From an uncultured Oscillospiraceae bacterium (lineage in GTDB: Bacteria; Bacillota; Clostridia; Oscillospirales; Oscillospiraceae): 28,960 bases of DNA. The DNA is taken from contig CAPGBJ010000022.1 in NCBI GenBank assembly GCA_948616425.1, positions 1 through 28,960 of the forward strand, written 5' to 3'. The notes below the pieces were generated by a model. That model had not been told where the DNA came from. It worked only from the letters and a program-made list of their open reading frames with translations, and searched no databases. The position numbers were made by a program, and so were the translations under genes. Numbering within the stretch: position 1 is the stretch's first letter; each line of letters begins with the position of its first letter. This document shows positions 23,330 to 28,960 of the stretch, piece after piece.

Positions 23330-24580
23330 ATGGGCAAGTATTTCAGCGATGCGGTAGACAACGCCATTGAGGCCATCTACTACACTTACGACCGGGAGAG
23401 GGCGGCGGCGGCCATTCAGCCGCTGGCCGACGCGGCCAACGGCGGGGACGGGGACGCAGCCTATATTTTGTCCCGCTGCACCTCCGGGCCCCAGTACAGC
23501 TGGGACTACCACCCTTTCCAGGCCGACGACAACGTCACCGAACAGCTCATCCGGCAGAGCATTGTACAGGGCAGCGCCATGGGGGTGCTGGGGGCCATGC
23601 GGTGCGGCATGCTCACCCCCGAGATGGAAGAGGCCATGAAGGCCCACTACCCCACCCTGAAGGACGCCTGGAACGCCGTCTATGACAAGGCCCAGGCGGG
23701 CTGTCTGTTCGCCATGAATATGATCGGCAACACCTACTTCTGGCTGGATATTGTGCGCATCGAGGGCAAGGGGCCCGAAGATTTTCCCAGCAAGGCGGCC
23801 TTCGGCCAGTGGCTGCGGGAAAACGAGCTGAAGTGCCTGTCCTGGTTTGAGAGAGCTTTCGAGGGGGGCATGGGCTTTGCCGGCCGAAACATGTACAACC
23901 TCTACCACGATGGCGAGGAGGGGATTATAGAGCCCGACAAGCCCAAGGCAGAGGCCATTGCCCGCCTGGGAGCCGAGAAGGGCTACCCCGACTGGCAGGA
24001 GCGGTACGCCGGCTTCCTGCTGAACCAGGAGGGCCGGGCCCAGGAAGCCCTGGATCTCTACTTCGCCGCCGCCAAGCAGGGGCAGCTGTCCAGCTGGTTC
24101 TACATCGGCAAAGCCTTCCATGAGGGCAAGCTGGTACCCAAGGACTGCCAGCAGGCCATGAAGTGCTATGAGCTGGGTCTCCAGGACCCGAGACAGATCG
24201 GCTGCGCCAATCGGGCCGGGGAGCTGTTTTTCCTGGGCAAGGACGGGATTCCTCAGGACTACGCCCGGGCTGTCCAGCTCTTTGAGCAGGCCCACGCCCA
24301 GAAGAACACCTGGGGCAACGACATGTTGGGCATCTGCTACCTCTTTGGGCACGGCTGTCAGAAGGACCCCGCCCGGGCCCTCCAGCTCTTCCAGGAGGTG
24401 GACTACAGCACCAACCTCCTCAATTATGGCCTGGGCACCCTCTACACCGAGGGACTGGCCGTCCCCCAGGACATCAAAAAAGGTGTGGAGTACTTTCAGA
24501 AATGCAAGAACTACGCCCCCGCCCAAGAGGCCATGCTCAAATTCAAGAAGACCCTCTTTGGCAAGTGGGTCCGCAGATAG
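23330..24580 (+). CDS. Sel1-repeat (TPR-like) protein
   Basis: A 416-residue soluble protein. Clear Sel1-type repeats fill about residues 250-400, each of the form A-x-x-x-L-G-x-x-[FY]-x-x-G-x-x-V-x-x-D-x-x-x-A-x-x-x-[FY], for example LGICYLFGHGCQKDPARALQ and LGTLYTEGLAVPQDIKKGVE. Weaker helical pairs occur nearer the N-terminus. Such proteins are usually scaffolds for protein-protein contact. No signal peptide is seen. ATG 23330 is chosen over ATG 23288 because AAAGGAG lies 9 bp before it. It follows the membrane protein gene on the same strand and may be cotranscribed. Partner unknown. Confidence 0.85.
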   Translation: MGKYFSDAVDNAIEAIYYTYDRERAAAAIQPLADAANGGDGDAAYILSRCTSGPQYSWDYHPFQADDNVTEQLIRQSIVQGSAMGVLGAMRCGMLTPEMEEAMKAHYPTLKDAWNAVYDKAQAGCLFAMNMIGNTYFWLDIVRIEGKGPEDFPSKAAFGQWLRENELKCLSWFERAFEGGMGFAGRNMYNLYHDGEEGIIEPDKPKAEAIARLGAEKGYPDWQERYAGFLLNQEGRAQEALDLYFAAAKQGQLSSWFYIGKAFHEGKLVPKDCQQAMKCYELGLQDPRQIGCANRAGELFFLGKDGIPQDYARAVQLFEQAHAQKNTWGNDMLGICYLFGHGCQKDPARALQLFQEVDYSTNLLNYGLGTLYTEGLAVPQDIKKGVEYFQKCKNYAPAQEAMLKFKKTLFGKWVRR

Positions 24581-24595
24581 CTCCCATCAATTTCA

Positions 24596-24623
24596 ACGGC
24601 CCGCCCCTCAGGGGGCGGGCCGT
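24596..24623. terminator. Strong hairpin between the Sel1 gene and mnmE
   Basis: A perfect 12-bp stem, ACGGCCCGCCCC (24596-24607) with GGGGCGGGCCGT (24612-24623), loop TCAG. Both converging genes stop within 25 bp. T tracts are weak on both sides (minus: TTGAAATTG). Confidence 0.7.
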
Positions 24624-24644
24624 CAGCTTGCGGAGATCCCTCTC

Positions 24645-26018
24645 TCATTTTCCCACACAGAATTTGGAAAAGATTCGGTCGGTGACATCCTCCCGTACCG
24701 ATTGGCCTGTGAGTTCTCCCAGGGCCTGGAGCGCCTCCTCCACATCGGTGAGGAGGGCGTCGGGGGTGACGCCCGACGCCAGAGCCCCCCGGGCCTGGCG
24801 GACAGCCCCCCGGGCCCGGCTGGCAGCCTCCTCCTGCCGGGCGTTGGTAAGGATCTGCCCGTAGTCCCGCCGGAGGTCCTGGGGGAAGGCGCAGGAGATC
24901 GCCTGACACAGCTCGTCCAAATCTTCAGCTTTGGCGCTCACCGTCACCGTTGCCGGCAGCTCCATATTCACAACGGGGATGGGCGCAGGGGGCAGATCCC
25001 CCTTACTCCACACCAAAATGGTAGGGGCCAGAGCCATCGCCTCCTGAAGCAGGGCGAAATCCTCCTCTTCAGCGGGCTGAGAGGCGTCAATCAGCACCAG
25101 AATCAGACCCGCTTCCTCCATGGCCTTTCGGGACCGCTCCACCCCCAGCTTTTCCACTGGGTCGTCCGTGTCCCGCAGGCCGGCCGTGTCGATCAGCCTC
25201 AGGGGCACCCCGCCCAGTTCGCACCGCTCCTCCACTGTGTCCCGGGTGGTGCCGGGGATGTCAGTGACAATGGCCCGGTCCCAGCCCAGCATGGCGTTGA
25301 GCAGAGAGGACTTGCCCGCGTTGGGCCTGCCCACAATGGCGCAGGGGACCCCCTCTCGCAGCAGCTTTCCCCGGCCGCAGGTAGACAGCAAGGCGTTCAG
25401 CTCCCCTTCCTGGTCGGACAGAGTCCGGTCCAGCTCCTCCAGCCGGAAGGGGTCGATGTCCTCGTCCGGATAGTCTAAAACGGCGTGGAAATGGGCCATC
25501 ACATCCACCAGGGCGGAGTAAATCCCCCCAATCTTCCGGGACAGAGCTCCGGCCAGCTGGCCCGCCGCGTGGCGGGCCCCCTCTCGGCTCTGAGCCTCCA
25601 GCAGATCTCCCACCGCTTCCGCCTGCGCCAGGTCCAGCCGGCCATGGAGGAAGGCCCTCCGAGTGAATTCCCCCGCCCCCGCCTGTCGCGCCCCGGCAGC
25701 AAAGAGCGCCTCCAGCCCCAGAGAGAGCACCATCGGGGAACCGTGGCACTGAAACTCCGCCGTGTCCTCCCCAGTGTAGCTGCTGGGGCCCAGGCTGTAG
25801 GCGCACAACACCCGGTCGATGGGCTGGCCGCCGCTGTCCAACAGGTCGCCGTAGACCAGTTCCCGCGGCCTGTGTTCCCGGAGGCCCTTGCCCCCCAGGG
25901 ACTTAAAGCATTTCTCCGCAATGGGCACGGCCTCCGGCCCGGACAGGCGCAGGATGCCGATGGCCCCCGGTCCGGTCGGTGTAGAGATGGCGGCAATGGT
26001 GTCAGTCTGGAGAGACAT
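24645..26018 (-). CDS. mnmE: tRNA modification GTPase MnmE
   Basis: A 457-residue enzyme that, with MnmG, makes the cmnm5U34 modification of wobble uridines. It has the N-terminal folate-binding domain (1-118, with GPGAIGILRLSG and YTGEDTAEFQCHGSP), the helical domain, and an inserted GTPase domain: G1 GRPNAGKSS (230-238), G2 PGTTRD (255-260), G3 DTAG (277-280) and G4 SKGD (338-341). It ends in the catalytic FCVGK. The G4 motif has Ser in place of the usual Asn. ATG 26018 has AAAGGAG 9 bp upstream; an earlier ATG at 26039 precedes that site. No mnmG, jag or yidC lies next to it, unlike the usual cluster. Confidence 0.95.
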   Translation of the reverse strand: MSLQTDTIAAISTPTGPGAIGILRLSGPEAVPIAEKCFKSLGGKGLREHRPRELVYGDLLDSGGQPIDRVLCAYSLGPSSYTGEDTAEFQCHGSPMVLSLGLEALFAAGARQAGAGEFTRRAFLHGRLDLAQAEAVGDLLEAQSREGARHAAGQLAGALSRKIGGIYSALVDVMAHFHAVLDYPDEDIDPFRLEELDRTLSDQEGELNALLSTCGRGKLLREGVPCAIVGRPNAGKSSLLNAMLGWDRAIVTDIPGTTRDTVEERCELGGVPLRLIDTAGLRDTDDPVEKLGVERSRKAMEEAGLILVLIDASQPAEEEDFALLQEAMALAPTILVWSKGDLPPAPIPVVNMELPATVTVSAKAEDLDELCQAISCAFPQDLRRDYGQILTNARQEEAASRARGAVRQARGALASGVTPDALLTDVEEALQALGELTGQSVREDVTDRIFSKFCVGK

Positions 26019-26083
26019 TGAGGCGCACTCCTTTCCCAATGCGGTGGAAAATTCACTTTTCCCTGCAAAAATGGCGCGGGAAA

Positions 26084-26099
26084 AATTTTGTACAAAATT
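26084..26099. repeat. 16-bp perfect palindrome upstream of mnmE
   Basis: AATTTTGTACAAAATT, 66 bp before the mnmE start codon. It could be an operator; no promoter for mnmE could be fixed with confidence in this AT-rich stretch. Confidence 0.5.
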
Positions 26100-26165
26100 C
26101 AGCCTTGACAGACATTATGGAAACCGGTAAATGAATATTTACGGCCATAGGGTTGACATAACCGA

Positions 26166-26249
26166 TGTGGAAAACTCTGTGGACAATGTGGAGAAGTCTT
26201 CTGTTCCAAGCAAAATGCCTGTGGAAAGAGCGGTGGAAAGAGTGGATAA
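26166..26249 (+). other. Cluster of six DnaA-box-like 9-mers
   Basis: All on the plus strand: TGTGGAAAA (26166), TGTGGACAA (26178), TGTGGAGAA (26187), TGTGGAAAG (26220), GGTGGAAAG (26232) and AGTGGATAA (26241). Four differ from the consensus box TGTGGATAA by one base. Starts are spaced 12 and 9 bp in each triplet, and the triplets are 54 bp apart. A further GGTGGAAAA lies at 26043. AT-rich sequence follows (26246-26290). It resembles an origin-type DnaA-binding region, but no dnaA or dnaN is in the window. Confidence 0.5.
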
Positions 26250-26290
26250 AAAACTGTATAGGGGATGACAAAATAATGTGATATTTTTAT

Positions 26291-26307
26291 GGGCTGCCGC
26301 TCAGCCC
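26291..26307 (-). terminator. Weak hairpin after the small ORF
   Basis: GGGCTG (26291-26296) pairs with CAGCCC (26302-26307); on the minus strand it is followed by ATAAAAATAT rather than a T run. It may end the oxidoreductase transcript. Confidence 0.3.
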
Positions 26308-26504
26308 GGGATCGCTGGTCCTCCATTTTGCAGGAAAGCCTGTAAAACACGGGCGGCAGCGGCAAAGGTGAGGACGCCCTTGTCCTCATATGCCTGCGCT
26401 GGACGCAGCTCCAGACACTGCTTTGCGGCGTAACCAGCGGCCAGAAGCAGCCCACAGGCCAAGGGGATCGCCCAGTGGTGCCAAACCCATTGTAAAAGCC
26501 GAAT
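26301..26504 (-). CDS. Probable small membrane protein, non-standard ATT start coupled to the oxidoreductase
   Basis: A 67-codon frame follows the oxidoreductase directly. Its stop is TGA (26303-26301). No ATG, GTG or TTG lies near its 5' end. However, the upstream gene ends TAATT, with ATT sharing the last A of the stop, where a TAATG overlap would be expected; GGAG lies just 6 bp before. The product would start (M)IRLLQWVWHHWAIPLACGL, with one membrane helix (about residues 10-30) and then a short soluble tail. About 60% of third positions are G or C, in line with coding sequence. It could be a real gene with a rare ATT start, a gene with a lost start, or chance. Function unknown. Confidence 0.4.
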   Translation of the reverse strand: MRLLQWVWHHWAIPLACGLLLAAGYAAKQCLELRPAQAYEDKGVLTFAAAARVLQAFLQNGGPAIPG

Positions 26505-27898
26505 TATTGCTCCAGTCTCTTACAGACAGCCCTTGCCGCCTGTACTCCCGACGCCCCCGCCTGGGCCAGTCCCCGGGTCACGCCCGCCCCATCGCCCGCG
26601 GCGAAGAAGTTGGGCAGGGCGGTCTCCAGTTCCGGGGTGAGCTGGAGACGGGCGGAGTAGAACTTCACCTCCGCGCCATAGAGCAGGGTGTCGTAGTTGG
26701 CGGTACCGGGGGCGATTTTATCCAGCTGATAGATCATCTCAATCAGATCGTCCAGCTGCCGCTTGGGCAGGGTAAGTGACAAATCCCCCGGGACGGCGGC
26801 GGTCAGGGTAGGCCGTACGGTGGACTTGCTCATCCGGTGCTCGTTGGTGCGCCGCCCCCCCACCAGGTCGCCGAAGCGCTGCACCAGCACCCCCCCGGCC
26901 AGCATGTTGGACAGCGAGGCCACATGCTTGCCGTAACGGTAGGGTTCGTTAAAGGGTTTCGTAAACCGGTTAGAGACCAGCAGCGCGAAGTTGGTGTTCT
27001 CAGAGCGCAGCGCGGGGTCCGCATAGGAATGGCCGTTGACGGTATTGATGCCCTCCACATTCTCGGCCACCACATGGCCGTAGGGGTTCATGCAGAAGGT
27101 GCGCACACTGTCGCCGTACTGTTTGGTCCGGTAAACCAACTTGGACTCGTACACCACATCGGTGATGTGCTCGAAGATGGTAGCGGGCAGCTCCACCCGC
27201 ACGCCGATATCCACCTGATTGTTGAGAAGCTCCAGCCCCAGGTCTTTACACTGGTTGGAGAACCACTCCGCCCCCGACCGGCCCGGCGCGGCGATCAGAT
27301 ACTGACAGGCCACCTCGCCGCCTTTGGCCAGAATCAGGCGGTAACCATCCTCAGCCCTGGCAATAGAGGCCACCTCCGTGTGAAAGGAGAACTCCAGTTT
27401 GTCCTGAAGGCCCTCATAGATGTTGGTGAGAATACGCAGGTTGTTCTCGGTGCCAAGGTGCTTGCACCGGGCCTGGAGCAGATGGAGGTCATAGGCCAGC
27501 GCCTGGCGGGCCAGCTGGCGGGCGGCCTCGCTCTCGGTGGAGAACACCTCGGTGGTGGCCCCATGGGCCACGTTGACGCGGTCCACATAGTCGATCAGCT
27601 CCATCACCTGGGCGGGCTCCATAAAGTCGGTGAGCCAGCCGCCAAACTGGGTGGTAAAGTTAAACTTCCCGTCGGAAAAGGCCCCGGCCCCGCCGAAGCC
27701 GCACATGGTGTGGCACACAGGGCAGCGGACGCACTCCTTCACCTTGCCCGCCACAATGGGGCAGCTGCGGTGGTAGATGTCAGCCCCCTGGTCCAGGGCC
27801 AGTACCTTCAGTTCAGGGTGGAGATGGGTCAGCTCATAGGCGGCAAAAATGCCCGCCTCTCCGCAGCCCAGAATGACAACGTCGTATTTGGCGTTCAT
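26504..27898 (-). CDS. FAD-dependent oxidoreductase with Cys cluster
   Basis: A 464-residue flavoprotein. The Rossmann FAD loop is GCGEAG (11-16), a GxGxxG variant, and the C-terminal FAD-contact region is FFAAGDGAGVTRGLAQAGAS. A Cys-rich segment (C46, C56, C59, C62, C66) precedes GFGGAGAFSDGKF, a block typical of a widespread group of uncharacterised anaerobe flavoproteins annotated as NAD(P)/FAD-dependent oxidoreductases. The spacing could hold an iron-sulfur cluster or zinc. ATG 27898 is favoured over the frame's earlier ATG at 28012 because AAAGGAG lies about 8 bp upstream. No partner dehydrogenase is adjacent; substrate unknown. Confidence 0.85.
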   Translation of the reverse strand: MNAKYDVVILGCGEAGIFAAYELTHLHPELKVLALDQGADIYHRSCPIVAGKVKECVRCPVCHTMCGFGGAGAFSDGKFNFTTQFGGWLTDFMEPAQVMELIDYVDRVNVAHGATTEVFSTESEAARQLARQALAYDLHLLQARCKHLGTENNLRILTNIYEGLQDKLEFSFHTEVASIARAEDGYRLILAKGGEVACQYLIAAPGRSGAEWFSNQCKDLGLELLNNQVDIGVRVELPATIFEHITDVVYESKLVYRTKQYGDSVRTFCMNPYGHVVAENVEGINTVNGHSYADPALRSENTNFALLVSNRFTKPFNEPYRYGKHVASLSNMLAGGVLVQRFGDLVGGRRTNEHRMSKSTVRPTLTAAVPGDLSLTLPKRQLDDLIEMIYQLDKIAPGTANYDTLLYGAEVKFYSARLQLTPELETALPNFFAAGDGAGVTRGLAQAGASGVQAARAVCKRLEQ

Positions 27899-28019
27899 GG
27901 TTGGACTCCTTTCTTGTATGAGGGGCGATTGAGGCCGCGCGGCAGGGCGGATCATACTCGTCCCCGACAGGCCGATGTATAATTGCAGGGCGGGACGCCC
28001 CCGTCCCTCCACTTTCTAC

Positions 28020-28048
28020 AGTATACCACAGCCCGAAATAAAACACAA
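28020..28048 (-). promoter_or_regulatory. Promoter of the oxidoreductase gene
   Basis: On the minus strand, TTGTGT (28048-28043), a 17-bp spacer and TATACT (28025-28020) with TGG before it (extended -10). It gives a leader of about 115 bases that contains a small hairpin (GGGACG/CGTCCC, 27992-28007). The -35 lies in the T tract of the preceding terminator. Confidence 0.7.
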
Positions 28049-28073
28049 CGGCCCGCCGGAAGCCGGCAGGCCG
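28041..28073 (-). terminator. Terminator of the zinc-ribbon gene
   Basis: An 11-bp stem with one G-U pair (28049-28059 with 28063-28073), followed on the minus strand by TTGTGTTTTATTT. Confidence 0.75.
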
Positions 28074-28088
28074 AAAACAGCAGGATAT

Positions 28089-28484
28089 TCAACTCTTTTC
28101 CTCAAAACTGGCCCCACAGCCCCGGCAAGTGACGGTGATTTTACCCTTGCCCCGGGGGACACGCAACTGCTGGCCGCAGCTGGGGCATTTGAAATAGACG
28201 TGTTCTTTATCCCGGCGGATGGTGCGGCGCAGTCGCAGCCAACTGAGAACGGGGCCAGCCAGCCGCATAAATCTCGCATTTTCCATCCGCCGCCGCTCCA
28301 TGTTGCGGGAGAGGGTACGGAACAGACTCCAGATCAACAGGACAAAACTCACCCAGTACAGAAGCGTCACTCTGGTGAGGGCGAACACCAGGTAGAGCAG
28401 CAGATAGACCCCCATCAGGAACAGGTTCAGCTGGTCGGTTCCATAGCGGCCATACATCAACCGCTGAATTGCGTTTCGGATCAT
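28089..28484 (-). CDS. Small membrane protein with C-terminal zinc ribbon
   Basis: A 131-residue protein. Two adjacent hydrophobic segments (about residues 20-36 and 41-58) form a likely hairpin in the membrane. A basic stretch follows, then a zinc ribbon at the C-terminus with CPSCG and CRGCG (two Cys pairs ~20 residues apart). ATG 28484 is preceded by AAGGAGG 6 bp away, and a strong promoter lies 60-90 bp upstream. Such proteins are common and uncharacterised in Clostridia. It is a single-gene transcript. Confidence 0.85.
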   Translation of the reverse strand: MIRNAIQRLMYGRYGTDQLNLFLMGVYLLLYLVFALTRVTLLYWVSFVLLIWSLFRTLSRNMERRRMENARFMRLAGPVLSWLRLRRTIRRDKEHVYFKCPSCGQQLRVPRGKGKITVTCRGCGASFEEKS

Positions 28485-28512
28485 GAGCGTGCCTCCTTGG
28501 CTGACAGAAGAC

Positions 28513-28532
28513 GGCAGGCGATGACGCCTGCC
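28513..28532 (-). other. Leader hairpin of the zinc-ribbon gene
   Basis: GGCAGGCG (28513-28520) and CGCCTGCC (28525-28532) form a perfect 8-bp stem with a 4-base loop, between the promoter and the ribosome site. No T tract follows. Confidence 0.45.
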
Positions 28533-28546
28533 ATTGATACACATAT

Positions 28547-28575
28547 ATCATAGCTCTTCCTGCATGACTCGTCAA
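28547..28575 (-). promoter_or_regulatory. Promoter of the zinc-ribbon gene
   Basis: On the minus strand, TTGACG (28575-28570), a 17-bp spacer and TATGAT (28552-28547). Confidence 0.75.
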
Positions 28576-28640
28576 GAAGCCATTCGTAAACAAAATGTAA
28601 ATTTCCCGCCCATCTCCTCTCTTCCCTCTCCCAATTTGCT

Positions 28641-28705
28641 TTTGTGTTCCTCCGGGAGAGGATAGCCTTGCGGTCCCCGCCCCCGCAGGGGGCGGGAACA
28701 CGAAA
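28641..28705. other. GC-rich structured stretch without a gene
   Basis: GTGTTCC (28644-28650) and GGAACAC (28695-28701) could enclose an inner 9-bp stem, CCCGCCCCC-GCA-GGGGGCGGG (28676-28696), which shares its last bases with the outer arm, so the two stems compete. No T tract and no known RNA family recognised. Outside it, 28576-28757 holds no gene I can support. Confidence 0.35.
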
Positions 28706-28757
28706 AAAGAATGGAAACTCTTTCTTCAGCGGCCAGGTCGATTTTTGCCAAAAAGGC

Positions 28758-28786
28758 TTGCAGCGCAGAAAAATCTAGTCTATACT
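28758..28786 (+). promoter_or_regulatory. Plus-strand promoter reading out of the window
   Basis: TTGCAG (28758-28763), a 17-bp spacer and TATACT (28781-28786). Its start point would lie at about 28793, directly before repeat copy 3, and any gene it serves is beyond the window. Confidence 0.6.
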
Positions 28787-28794
28787 GTCCATAC

Positions 28795-28960
28795 TAGGGC
28801 TTGTTTGAAAAATGGAACTATGCCCAAACGCCGGCTCTTTTTCCGCCATGCTTTGCCAATTTTCCTTGAAATACATCCAGTATTCCTGCGTCAAATTGGC
28901 TTCCTCTGGCGAAAAAATTTCTCGCCGTTGGGCATAGTTCCATTTTTCAAACAGCGCCTA
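28795..28960 (-). mobile_element. Miniature inverted-repeat element, copy 3 (166 bp, inverted)
   Basis: Read on the minus strand it begins TAGGCGCTGTTTGAAAAATG and ends CATTTTTCAAACAAGCCCTA, about 95% identical to copy 2. Here the terminal inverted repeats are longer: both ends share the stretch GTTTGAAAAATGGAACTATG. It ends exactly at the last base of the window. Confidence 0.88.

Noticed and set aside
26153..26158. TTGACA on the plus strand (and again at 26105) as promoters
   Set aside because: No acceptable -10 box for the first and only TAAATG for the second, and no plus-strand gene follows.
26053..26271. 72-codon minus-strand frame with FFIHSFHRSFHRHF-type repeats
   Set aside because: The repeated peptide is only the translation of the DnaA-box-like GTGGAAAG repeats; no ribosome site.
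26099..26455. 118-codon minus-strand frame between the oxidoreductase and mnmE
   Set aside because: Poor composition and it crosses the repeat array; the overlapping frame 26301-26504 fits coding expectations better.
1..28960. tRNA, rRNA, CRISPR array, prophage or intact insertion sequence
   Set aside because: None seen on reading through the intergenic stretches; no transposase or integrase motif in any frame.

Overview
The window looks like a chromosomal segment of a high-GC, low-spore-signal Firmicute of the Clostridia, most likely an Oscillospiraceae gut anaerobe in the Flavonifractor/Lawsonibacter/Pseudoflavonifractor neighbourhood. This rests on gene content and style only: strong AAGGAG-type ribosome binding sites, GC-rich third codon positions, an S-layer-homology (SLH) protein, an EFR1-type flavodoxin-ferredoxin fusion, a YtrA-type GntR regulator with its ABC transporter, and an MMPL exporter beside a TetR regulator. 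No rRNA, tRNA, CRISPR array or intact transposase was seen. Many long open frames on the opposite strand are shadows of GC-rich genes and are left out.

Layout. 1-4404: a large exported-looking coiled-coil protein (5' end outside the window) followed by an MMPL/RND transporter, ended by a two-way terminator and facing a TetR regulator (4450-5010, minus). 5324-7090: a ROK-like sugar-kinase-fold protein with an unusual N-terminal extension. 7513-11165: a MacA-MacB-like export operon (adaptor, ATPase, FtsX-like permease) behind a long leader. 11389-13233: an SLH surface protein preceded by a 64-bp REP-like palindromic element. 13368-15623: a PfkB fructokinase-like gene with a palindrome around its -10 box, plus a 433-residue protein of unknown function. 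15658-17521 (minus): a YtrA-like repressor, ABC ATPase and ABC permease, autoregulated through a 36-bp palindrome. 17658-18470 (minus): EFR1-type flavodoxin/ferredoxin. 18798-21285: UDP-galactopyranose mutase and a family 2 glycosyltransferase, probably for galactofuranose-containing glycans. 21612-24580: an unknown membrane protein with a tandemly duplicated soluble domain, then a Sel1-repeat protein. 24645-26018 (minus): MnmE. 26084-26249: a 16-bp palindrome and a cluster of DnaA-box-like 9-mers. 26301-27898 (minus): a FAD-dependent oxidoreductase and a probable small membrane protein overlapping its stop codon. 28089-28484 (minus): a two-helix membrane zinc-ribbon protein.

The most unusual signals are outside the genes. 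A 166-167-bp miniature inverted-repeat element with TAGG...CCTA ends occurs three times (18544, 21283, 28795). Copies 1 and 2 flank the glf-glycosyltransferase pair, and copy 2 sits exactly on the TAG stop codon of the glycosyltransferase. The 3' end of glf is also duplicated (54 bp) in front of the glycosyltransferase. Upstream of mnmE, six same-oriented DnaA-box-like 9-mers form two triplets with identical 12/9-bp spacing. No single novel defence or biosynthetic system could be demonstrated. The best candidates for undescribed biology are this repeat family, the DnaA-box-like array, and the uncharacterised protein pairs at 1-4404 and 21612-24580.
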